Of a DNA stretch of 60,652 nucleotides, positions 9,621 through 18,717 are shown one piece after another; position 1 is the stretch's first letter, and the number at the start of each line of letters is the position of its first letter. The notes under the pieces are model-generated. The model was not told the origin of the DNA. It saw only the letters and a program-made list of their open reading frames with translations, and did not search any database. The position numbers and the translations under genes are program-made. This DNA comes from Glutinoglossum americanum. Lineage: Eukaryota; Ascomycota; Geoglossomycetes; Geoglossales; Geoglossaceae. The DNA lies in assembly GCA_020080175.1 (NCBI GenBank), contig JAGHQL010000167.1:1-60652 (forward strand), written 5' to 3'.

Positions 9621-11643
9621 TCACTCATCCCCCCCTGACACCAACTTGCCCCACGAATTGTACACCTTTCGATTCCCTCCGTCCTCCCCCCAGCTTCCCC
9701 TCCCATCACCAAATACTTCCTCTTCAAACCCCCCGCATATCTCTTCCCAGCTCATCCACTCCCCCTTATCTGTCCACACACCTCCTTTACCTCCTCTCAT
9801 GTCCCACCACTTCTGTCCCCCCATCCCGGCTGTTTGGGCGGCAGTGGCGCCAGATGGCAAACGTATGTAGAGCTGTAAGAGGGTGCGGGCGTGGCTGTGG
9901 TACCACATGCGTGGCCACCAGTCTTGGAGGTAGGACCTTTCGCCGTTGAAATGTAGGAGGGCTGGGACTGAGGGGACATGGAGGTTTGTGCTCAGGGAAA
10001 GGCCGTTCCAGGAAGTGTTGTCGAGGAGGGTATTGGGTGGGAAGAGCGGTTTTGCTCTGTGAGTGCTGTTGCCCTGGAAGAATCCATTGGCCACTGGAAA
10101 GGGAGGCCTCAGGGACGCAATATCTTCTGGAAGAGCGAGAACATGACGAACGCCCCACACCCGATGTTCCTCTTGAACGGCTGACAAGCGCACTGTGTCG
10201 TTGTATACGAGGTATTCGACATCGCCATGCGAATGAGTCATAGTCTGGAACATTGCAGCCTCATAATCTAATCCAATTCCGAACTCATATCTTTGCCCTT
10301 CCTCTGCGATCATCTCGTTTATCTCGGTGCTGCCATTCTTAGGCCCCAGTGCTAGCCCCAGCTTGCCTGCAAACCACTCCTGCAACCGGCCGCTGGTTCC
10401 GCGATTAGCCTGTCTGACAACCTCTCTCTGGTATTCTTGCTCGCCGAAGATTTCGGAAAACACAAACTGGTCTCCAATAGCGCTACTTTCTTGGTCCTCG
10501 GCTTTAGTCACCGCTGTGCCATACACCGCCTTCACGTCCGCTACTGGCCCAATAATGCTGCCAGAATTCAGGAACCTAGGTCGGTTCAGCCGGCCCTCTG
10601 GGTCTTTGTCAGTCCAGGGACCCCACGCATCCTCGGGCAGCGTTGACTCTGGAATAGAGCGGCAGGCGGGGTCTTCCTTGGGGTTGGGCCAACATAGTTT
10701 GCCTGCAGCGAATACTACCGTTTCTGCGAATCTGGCGGCCCTGCCGCTTCGTCCTCCTCCTCCAAGAGCGGTCATACCGTATTTACTCTTCAGTCGTTTG
10801 TTGGCCTCGCTGATGGCCCGATAGTATCTTTTAATCATCACCTCCGGAGGTAGTTGAAACCACACATCGTATCCATCGATGACAAGCACAATATCACCGT
10901 CCGCAATACGCTCTTCCTTCTCTAGATAGTCCCAAACACCCCGAATCTTGCCAGTATAGTCACCTTTACCCCGGTTATCCCGGTCAACCCTTTTACCGAA
11001 GTTAATTAGAGTAGGAGGAGGGTAGTTAAGGAGGAAAGCCGAGAGTAGTGTCTTGCAGAGGTTAGGGTTGGTTTCCGAGGCAGGTATTAGAAGGTGAAAG
11101 GAAGGCCAGGTTTTCCCATTCACACTTTCGAAGCTAGAATTATAGTCCGTTCCGCTGATTGTTGTAGTATATTCTAAGGAGTATGGATGTGCCGACCCGG
11201 GACTGACCCAGGGTGAATTTTCAAAAGTAAGGAATCTATATCCATTAACGTAGGTTTCTTTAGACAATGCAATCTGAAGCACCAAGAAGATATTTAGCCG
11301 TGCCCTCATAGCCACAGCGACGAATGGCTCCCAGAACGAGAGCAAAGAAACAGATTTGTAGAAACCGAACAAGCGTAGACCGCCTCGGGACGCCGCACCA
11401 GCGCAAGCCACAATTGACATATAGAAGCCAGGCGCGCGCCCAAATGCCCGTACCAGGAAACAGAAGTGAGAGACTCACATCCACAATAGGCCCAGACATA
11501 CACACCAGAAAAAGTAACGCAAGCAAAACCAACGACAAAGCAAAATTGCCGCGAATCAAACGGCCCAGACGAAGAAAAAAGCGCCCGGTAACGATGCGCT
11601 GCGCAGGCGGCGCAGAAAAGCTGAACTGAGCAAGAAGAGCCAT
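9621..11643 (-). CDS. ESAG3-like / LH3-type membrane glycosyltransferase family protein
   Basis: Two exons (11643-11479 and 11273-9621) joined across a 205-bp GT-AG intron give 605 residues. Exon 1 encodes a short cytosolic part (RFFLRLGRLIRGN) and one hydrophobic anchor (FALSLVLLALLFLVC), the layout of a type II Golgi or ER protein. The lumenal part has IADGDIVLVIDGYDVWFQLP near residues 180-200, where the acidic pair could act as a DxD-like metal site, and FLNSGSIIGP about 120 residues later, both typical of the PLOD/LH3 glycosyltransferase-like fold. I place it with fungal ESAG3-like proteins; donor and acceptor sugars are unknown. The intron is longer than its neighbours and the donor choice (GTGAGT) is the least certain point. 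An alternative start lies at 11679. Confidence 0.75.
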
Positions 11644-13036
11644 TCCCCCAGAACCAAGAGTATCGGCGCCCTGAAGCAATCGGGGAGTTTTTGTATCTGG
11701 AAGGGTGGTGGGAGATTTAGTGACGTCTGAAGGTTTTATATGCCGTCGATAAGGTTGTGATGGCGCGCGTGGCCCCGCGAGCTTACGGTATCAGCGCTGG
11801 CAGGCTCGACTGGCCTTAGTGGGCATCTCTGCTCGTAAGTCCGGTCTCCTCACGCGATGGAGGCGACGCAGGGCTTTTGGAGGCCTCAGGCGTTTTAGAT
11901 GTATTTGGTTGGTTTTCGTTGGGGTGGTGTTGCCGGTGCTGGTTTTCGGATGGATGGCTCAATGTCAGACTGGCGTGGTTTCGTTGAAGGAACGTGATAA
12001 AGAGCAGGGGGGTTACTGGTGTTTCTCGGCGGGAGGTTAGTCGGAAGCTGTCCTGCTTTCTATCGTTGGTTGTTCCGAGCATCCTCTCGCCTTGCCGTCC
12101 ATATGCACGTTTCCTACAGACATATGGCAAAGCTAGAGATAACCAATTCCGCTTTTATCCTAAGATCGTGTTGTGGTTCACACGACGAGGGCTTAATTCT
12201 AGCTCGGTCGTCCAAGCTAGATTCCTGGCGTTCGTGTCTTCCTGGCCCTTTGCAGGAGAGCGCCAACAGTACAAAGGAGATGCATATATGTAAACGGTAT
12301 CCTATCCGGCAATAATGGGTAGGGAAGAGGATTGAGAGGAGGAGGGAAACGGTGACGATTTTATTCCAGCCCAGCTAGGGCCGACGAAGTAGCAAGCGAT
12401 CAAGTAACGCACGCTGTAACTGCTTGAAACCTCCATAGTAGGAGAAGTCACTAGGGGAAAGTACATAGATAACTCCCTTTCATTGCTGCGCCTTGTAGGC
12501 TATTCTCTGCCTAAAAAATTGCTAGGCCTCGTTAAATTCTAGGCATGATTCCCCCGCTCCGTCTGGTACCCTACAGACCTAGGATGGTGCTGAGAGCGAT
12601 ATGGAGATTCTCGTTTTCACTAATGTTGCTCTCTGCCTAAACAACTGTCAGGTCTTATTGAATCTTGTGTACCGCCTTGCCCGGCATGATGTTGGTCATG
12701 GCTATTGCTGAGCTGGATTCGATATTGGCATAACCTAAAGAGAAGGAGCCTAGGAGGTCTGCTCACTTCGCGTGAACACACCTGACGCTATGCTATGGAT
12801 ATAATTATCGTAGCATGTATGCCAGCTAGTCAGCATCGTGCTAGCATTGACGGTTTCCAGTCAGTACTAATAGGAAACAGGACTAGCCTCTTGCTGGCAG
12901 TCGTCGTAAAAGCCCGAACATAGGGCTCGCCGTATGTCTTAGAGGAGAGAGAGCCGCAAGCCCCAGACCCCCAAAAGCTCACGCCACCTCGCCAGCCCCA
13001 CCAGCGTAGCAGAACGCCAACACCCCCTCCCCACAC
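11644..13036. other. Long intergenic region without recognisable gene
   Basis: These 1.4 kb separate the start of the ESAG3-like gene from the end of HUB1. No open frame here resembles a protein family. The part near 12350-12850 is AT-richer and contains two diverged copies of a sequence of about 50-65 bp (12499-12691). The rest looks like promoter and 3' flank. Confidence 0.5.
12499..12691. repeat. Two diverged direct copies
   Basis: Copy one (12499-12550) and copy two (12626-12691) share CTCTGCCTAAA at the left and GGCATGAT at the right, with many C/T and A/G differences between and an insertion in the second copy. It reads as an old local duplication or the remains of a short dispersed repeat. 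Confidence 0.45.
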
Positions 13037-13708
13037 CTAATCCCCCGTATCAACCTCCCTACACAAAAACAGCCACATCAGCCCGTATATCTATAGAAAC
13101 ACCCCGCACGGTAGAAGGAGGAGACTTACAAGTCAAGCTGAACCCCATTACTAACCCCATAATCCTCCAGCGTGAGAAAGTCCTTAAAAGGCTTCTCACC
13201 CTGCCGCTTCAGCATGATCTCGTGAGGCTCACGTCCGATCCTCGCGGCAACCTGCGCCTTGAAAAGTTCTATGACGGCGAAAAAAAGTCAGTTGGGGAAA
13301 ATCGATGTTGAAGAAGAAGGGGGGGGAGGGTGAGGCTTAACTGATTGGGTCAGATGCGAGGCATGGGATTGCTGCTTTTGTTCCTAGTCGGTCGTTGACA
13401 TGGACGATGATCATGGGTTCCTGGGGAGCCGCAGCTTTCTTCGGCTTGCTTGGCTTCTCCGGTTTGTCGGGTTTGTCGGGCTTGTCTGCCTGCTTCTCAT
13501 TCGTGGGCGTCACTGTGTCTTTGGGCCTTGCTGGCGGTGACTTTGAATTTCTCCGCTTCCTTCCAGCGTCCCGATCGGCTCCTCTGCTGTAATAGTCTCG
13601 ATCGTCCCGTCCCCTATCCACATCGCGACCGCCTCTGTCATTTCTCCGCCTTTCTCTTCTATTGCTTGTACTTCTATCATCTTCTCGCCTGCGATCCTTC
13701 CACCTAAA

Positions 13709-13740
<32 letters not shown>

Positions 13741-13942
13741 GACGATCATCTCTTCTTCGAGGGGAGTCTCTTTGATTGTCGTCGTCACGTCTACGGTACC
13801 GTGCATCATCCTCAGCAGGAGAGCGGCGAGGGGACTCTCTTTGATTGTCGTCGTCACGGTACCTACGATACCGCGCATCATCCTCAACGGGAGAGCGGCG
13901 GCGAGGGGAGCGCGATCTGCGGCGATCTTCTCGGTCTGACAT
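13037..13942 (-). CDS. HUB1: Ubiquitin-like HUB1/UBL5 with N-terminal RS domain
   Basis: Three exons (13942-13342, 13268-13130, 13058-13037) give 253 residues. The C-terminal 77 residues (from about 177) are a HUB1/UBL5 ubiquitin fold: MIIVHVNDRLGTKAAI, LFKAQVAARIG, MLKRQGEKPFKDFLTLEDYG and VQLDLEVDTGD. HUB1 binds HIND motifs in Snu66/Prp38 and modulates 5' splice-site use. The first 170 residues are an Arg/Ser/Asp-rich low-complexity region with a Gly10 run and a KPDKPDKPEKPSK tract, resembling SR-protein RS domains, so nuclear-speckle targeting is inferred. The usual C-terminal Tyr-Tyr of yeast and animal HUB1 is replaced by an acidic tail. Both introns are phase-perfect. An ATG six codons upstream (13960) is a possible alternative start. 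Confidence 0.9.
13759..13900. repeat. In-frame tandem duplication in the HUB1 RS region
   Basis: Two adjacent units of about 70 bp encode nearly identical peptides (SPxEDDARYRR, then RDDDNQR, then SPRR). Their length differences are multiples of three, so the frame is kept. A GCC/CCG tract at about 13711-13740 just beside them encodes the Gly run. Confidence 0.75.
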
Positions 13943-15213
13943 TTCGTACGTTTCGTTCAATCGTTGGAGTTGACCCTCCGAGACATCTCATTACTTGCGT
14001 CATGCGGCTCATTGCCTTGGCGTGTTTTTCAACGCGCGCCCCAGTCCTTTATATTTAAATGAAAAATAACGTCCATCCTCTCGTCCCTTGGACATACAAC
14101 ATAAAATCATTCTCTATATCCGGACGAGCACGCATACACATGCACGTATCAAAAGATTTTTTCTAGATAAATAAAACCAAGAAAAAGAACCAATCAAAGC
14201 ACCCAACTCCGCCATCTACAACGCCTACCAAGACCCCAGCCCTCTCACAGAGCCGCCACGATTTTAGGAACTAGAATTCTCCCACCTATATACTATTTCA
14301 GAGAGGATAAGTCTGTGTGGGTTAGTTAGCTAGCTGGCTAGGCTAGGCTAGGCGGTTCGAGTGTAGGAGCCTGCACCATATTCACACACACCCTTGGAAT
14401 TGCTGGGGGAGACCGGTTCCCCGTTGTTATATGTTATATTCCATTTAATTTCAAAAAATGGGGGCCGGCTCAGTACGTACATGTACTCGATCCCTCACCC
14501 CTAACCCCCTAGCAGAGAAGTAACACGCTAGAGAGTACGCAGGTCACGTACCCCCTCCCTCTGCAACTCCGGATTTTCCCTATGGATAGAGAAAAGAAAG
14601 GGAAAAGGGCCACTGTTGAGTTTTGAATTTGGGTTTGTAATACATTACAAAAAGAAGAAGGGAACCAATTAAAATAATAATAAAAAAACAATCATCCCAA
14701 ACACGCAATTTTTTCGGGACACACTCATATCGTTTCCCCCCAATCAACCTCCCCCAATCCTGCACGAGCATTCACGCCCCTACCGGAAAAAGCGCTCCGC
14801 ATCTTGTTTCTCTTGCAGGTAACAGCCGCCCTAGAATTCCAGAAACAGAATTAAAAATAGACGCAGGCGTAACCAAACAGATGAAAGAAGGAAAATGCCC
14901 ATTTTGCCACGTCACCAGCTGGTAAGCGCGCGGAAGAGGGAGTTAGAAGAGACCTGTCATCGTCGTTGTCGTTTTTTTTTTGTTTTTTCATAAAACGAAT
15001 TAAAAACAGCCACACAATACGCCGCCCGCCGCCGCCACCGCCACCACCACTACGCCAAGATGGCGGAGCGGAGGAAAAACAAAAAACCGAAAAGCAGTCA
15101 CACGCCCCCGCTCCCCCCTCGTGGGGCTCAAGCTAGGGAGAAGGGGGAAGAGTTTTGAAAAGGGGAAATAAACGTTAAAGGAGAGTAGCGATCCGTTTTC
15201 GGGGCGGTAGATA
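13943..15213. other. Intergenic region: HUB1 promoter and KXD1 3' flank
   Basis: This 1.27-kb stretch lies between tandem minus-strand genes. It contains a GCTAG/GGCTA-rich tract near 14326-14352, a T-rich run at 14970-14988, and a CCG/CCA trinucleotide tract at about 15022-15050. I see no coding frame with family resemblance, and a TTCGAGT near 14356 does not sit in a tRNA fold. Confidence 0.45.
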
Positions 15214-16029
15214 CTAGTAGTCGGCTGGAATGTGGTAGCGGTCTTGGGCCATGCTGTACTCGACGGGATACTTGCGCTCGGCCTTATTCTTTAGGGCGCT
15301 GCGGTTGGAAATGTACGTTAGCAAAAGTGCCCCCCCACTTCTCTCCTATTCCGCCAGAGTCCTGGCGCTGTTTTTCTTGTGGGCCATCTATGCCTTGCAA
15401 GTGCTTAGGAGGCGAATTGAATGGAAAACTCACGTAACGCGCTTCTGTGTCCACTCGAGATCCCTCTTGACCTCCTTGGCGGCCCTCATACCTTCAGCAA
15501 AATTTGCTCGGGTGGCCGCGAGACGTCGCTGGGCTTCTGCTTGCAGTTCTAGAAGTTCGCGGTGCTTAGCGTTGAGAGCGCCGGACCTGTAATTTTCTGT
15601 CGGTAAGCGTATGGTAACAATTGAGTGTCTTGGGAGTGAGAATCCTTTTTTCTCGCCGCTTGTAGTGAATTGACAGGATGGTACTCACGTTTGTGCTTGA
15701 GTGGCCAAATTACGATCCAATGGAATTGGGTCGAAAGCGCCAGTAAAGCGATCCGAGAGCAGAGCGGCGAAATCTACTCCTCCGGCGGCGGGACTGGACG
15801 AGTCATATTCGCCGCTGGCGCTGCCGGCGTAGCTGCTCGACGAAGCGGAATTGCTGTAAGAGGGAACATGAGAGTGAAGGCCGGAGGTAGTACTGCTCGC
15901 AGGGGCCTCGGGGGGAGACAGAGAAGCGTGTTGATACTGGTGATGATGGTGCGTGGTGTAGTAGGGGGACTTGGAAGTCATGTTGATTGGAAGAGGAGAG
16001 GTAGCGTAGTAGGCTTGATGAGAGGACAT
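15214..16029 (-). CDS. KXD1: KxDL domain protein KXD1 (BLOC-1-related)
   Basis: Three exons (16029-15689, 15586-15434, 15298-15214) give 192 residues. The diagnostic KxDL motif is KRDLEW at about residues 154-159, inside the alpha-helical segment LNAKHRELLELQAEAQRRLA to KNKAERKYP. The first 85 residues are Ser/His/Tyr-rich and probably disordered. In yeast and animals KxDL proteins are subunits of BLOC-1-type complexes that act in endosomal and lysosomal trafficking, and the same is inferred here. Both introns use GTGAGT donors, and the last exon ends DRYHIPADY. A long GT-rich microsatellite lies about 95-195 bp upstream of the start. Confidence 0.88.
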
Positions 16030-16122
16030 GGTTGTATTTGGGTATCGAAGATAGCAAACACGATATGTAGGTGAAGAGATAATAGAGTAAAAGAGAGATG
16101 TGAGGAAAGGTTGATGTACAGC

Positions 16123-16224
16123 GGTGTGAGTGTGTGCGTGTGTGCGTGTGTGTGCGTGTGTGGGTATAGTGTGTGAATGTATGTATGTATGTGTGGGTGT
16201 GAGTGTGTGTGTGTGTATGTGTGT
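16123..16224. repeat. GT-rich microsatellite upstream of KXD1
   Basis: About 100 bp of interrupted GT/GTGC/GTAT repeats lie in the presumed KXD1 promoter or 5' leader. Such tracts can form Z-DNA and change length quickly. Confidence 0.85.
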
Positions 16225-17546
16225 TGGTATTAAATGCAAATTCTGTTTGCTATAGTAAACGGAAGGAAGTTTGTATGCGAAGAGTTGATCCCGCAAACAG
16301 TGATGGAAAGGAAAGAAGAAATCCTCCGTCCGACCCGACCCTCTTCCTCCCTTTTATACATGAGCCCGTGGGCCCCCCCTCCTACTTGGAACGATTAGCA
16401 ATCCGGTTTATGTTTGAAAGGTAGGGTGGGGGGCAAAGCCCTCTACCCTATCCTAACCCACCGCCAACCCCCTTCGATCTTCGTCGACCCCGCTCCAGAC
16501 CGGCGGCAATAGGGTGACAGGGTGCAGTTAACTTCACTAGCCCCTCCTTCCGCCCTCCCCGACTTCCACTCCTCCTCTCACAGCGCTCGGCGTACCCCCC
16601 TGACGCCAAATAACCACTTGATCACGTACAACCTTCCTTGTCTAGACCCAATTGCGGGTGAGAGTAGGGGGGGCGATAGTTGCGTAGCCCCACTTCTCCT
16701 CTCCGTTTCCAACCTCTTATGTTATTGCCCAGAGATAGTCGCCATGACTCCGCAGCGAATGGGCGAGCGTGGCAGACGTGAAGGGGGGTCGATCGAGGAA
16801 GGGTGGAGGCCGATAGGATGGAGCAGAAACGACCGAATAGCTGCACTTGCACGCCGCAGGCCAAAGCTACACGAAATGGGTCAGGGAAGAGGGAGAAGGG
16901 CGGTAGACGAGGCAACCGTTGAAGGGCGATTTGAGTGGACCCGGAGCACGGACTGGAACAAAAGGGAGAAGGGACAGTGAGGGATTGGGAGAGGAAAAAG
17001 CCAGGAAAAAAAAAAGTCGTCAGACGGTGCGAGGCAGCGGCGGCGTGTGTTTCGTTGGTGCGTTTCTGAAAACGATGGCAGATTGATGTGTTGTCAATGC
17101 TTCGTCTCGCGAGCCACTTCTGACTTTCTACTTCTCACGCTCAATCTTCTTCTATCTCCCTTCTGCCACTCTGTCCTCTCCATCAAACCTCACTCTCCAC
17201 ACTGTGACCAGGCAGCCATTTCTCAGATCAAAAGCAGCGGGTGAAAGTATGCATGTATGCATCAGTCACCCAAGCGGCCTAGTGAATAGAATAACGTTCA
17301 TTGCCGCGCTCACAGCCGCAAGAAGCAAGCGCGCTTGAGCAGTGTGTGGTTGACGCATCGAGTAGCCATAGCAGCCATAGCCCGAAACGCCCGATTTATG
17401 TAAGGCAGCAATTAACAGAAGCAGAGACTTGTCGCCACCAATCTGCTGCGAACATCTCCAACTGGCAATTGGGGCTTTTGCATAATTTTTCGTATCGTTG
17501 TCCGTGCATCAGACGGTATGACGTGCATATGAACCGTTGATTGATG

Positions 17547-17612
17547 GTTGACCGACTGGTTGACTAGTTGGACCTATTGACTGGTTGACCGATTGACCGA
17601 TTGATTGACAAG
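17547..17612. repeat. Cluster of TTGAC motifs
   Basis: Six TTGAC copies (TTGACCG, TTGACTA, TTGACTG, TTGACCG, TTGACCG, TTGACAA) occur in about 65 bp, all in the same orientation, part of a degenerate GGTTGACCGATTGAC-like array. Confidence 0.7.
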
Positions 17613-17720
17613 GAAAACGAAACGCGGCAAACGCTTTGACAGCAAGAAGACCAGGGGGAGACGGCAGGGGAGACGGGCAGGGGTGAAGGGGCTGGGAATC
17701 TTTGTTACTAAGGAGCGCGA

Positions 17721-17790
17721 CGGTACGACTCGGTACAAGTCAGCATGGCTCAGTACCACCCAGTACCACCCAGTACTACTCAGCACGAGG
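17721..17790. repeat. Ten-bp periodic array with CNGTAC-type units
   Basis: Seven consecutive decamers begin with CGG or CAG: CGGTACGACT, CGGTACAAGT, CAGCATGGCT, CAGTACCACC twice, CAGTACTACT and CAGCACGAGG. The period equals about one helical turn. Confidence 0.7.
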
Positions 17791-17865
17791 TCCGTACTAC
17801 TCATACCGTGTCGGCTGCAAAGTAACGTGATAAGAGAGTCCCTGCGCAGATGCACAGGAGACTAG

Positions 17866-17910
17866 TACTTGGCACAAGTATACTTGGCACAAGTACAATA
17901 TTGTACTTGT
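17866..17910. repeat. Duplicated 15-mer running into a 22-bp perfect palindrome
   Basis: TACTTGGCACAAGTA occurs twice in exact tandem (17866-17880, 17881-17895). The second copy overlaps a perfect 22-bp palindrome (17889-17910) whose core is GTACAATATTGTAC. It resembles paired sites for dimeric regulators or a small cruciform. Confidence 0.75.
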
Positions 17911-18717
17911 ACAGAGCACAGGCAACGCACCAACGCACTAACGTGCACGGTTAGATGGATTTGTGCCTGTGCATTCACGCTTATTCTTCCACGCAATTAC
18001 GCAACGCGGCATGCCAAACAACCCGGCAGCAAACACCCGGCAATCTCGACAACCCAACTCCGCCTGGCAAGGCTGGACAAGGCTGGCTTGTCAGCAAAGA
18101 CAGGCAGGACCATGCCCTCTAGGCCACCTGATGATATTTGAATTTCTTTCATTTGCCAGTCTATGGTACATTACCAAACGCTCTCGTCAAACCGCTAAAG
18201 CTCATGATCTCTGGTCGAGAATTACAGCATGTGCCGAACCTGGACGATGATCACGATGACAGAGCGGCATGAAAACCAGAGAAGGCCCTCTCTATGGTCA
18301 ATCCCGTTAGACCCCAGGTGGAACTGTTCCCATGGTGCTGTGATGCGACGCTCTTTAACTCGATGCATAAAGGAAAGATACGAGAAAGAGGAGGCTGTAG
18401 GTGGGAGGGAGAAGCAGAGAGAGGGGAAGAGGAGACAGGGAGAAAAGGAGGAAGATAAAAGGGGAAGGGAGGTTCGTAGAGGAATATCGAAATTTATCTA
18501 TGCTTGAATTTCATTCCGCAAACTGGGACGCCAAGACGTGTAACAAATCACCCCACCGGCCAGAGGGCAGAATCCCCGAAATATGCGTTTGGGAGGAAAG
18601 AAACGAAACTCGACCTGGCCACGTCATGCATGTAAAGGAGAAATAAAAATACCCGCCCTAAAACGAACGAAAAAGAACAAAACGCCCGGCAGATCAGACG
18701 ACTAAACGCCCTCTATC

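Larger units (their letters stand above)
16030..18717. other. Long repeat-bearing intergenic region between KXD1 and the histidine kinase
   Basis: The largest non-coding stretch of the window (2.7 kb) lies upstream of KXD1 and downstream of the histidine kinase. Open frames here lack family resemblance. Besides a GT microsatellite it holds three consecutive repeat blocks within 400 bp: a TTGAC cluster (17547-17612), a 10-bp periodic array (17721-17790) and a duplicated 15-mer ending in a palindrome (17866-17910). A purine-rich run at about 18370-18480 precedes the kinase 3' end. Confidence 0.5.

Noticed and set aside
8179-11643. CmcJ-like gene and ESAG3-like gene as part of a secondary-metabolite cluster
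   Set aside because: No synthase, transporter or pathway regulator lies nearby; the neighbours are housekeeping genes.
14345-14370. Possible tRNA T-loop (GGTTCGAGT)
   Set aside because: The flanks do not pair into a T-stem and no acceptor, D or anticodon arm can be drawn.
15050-15160. Plus-strand frame starting MAERRKNKKP near 15060
   Set aside because: It is about 30 codons long, low-complexity and lacks family resemblance.
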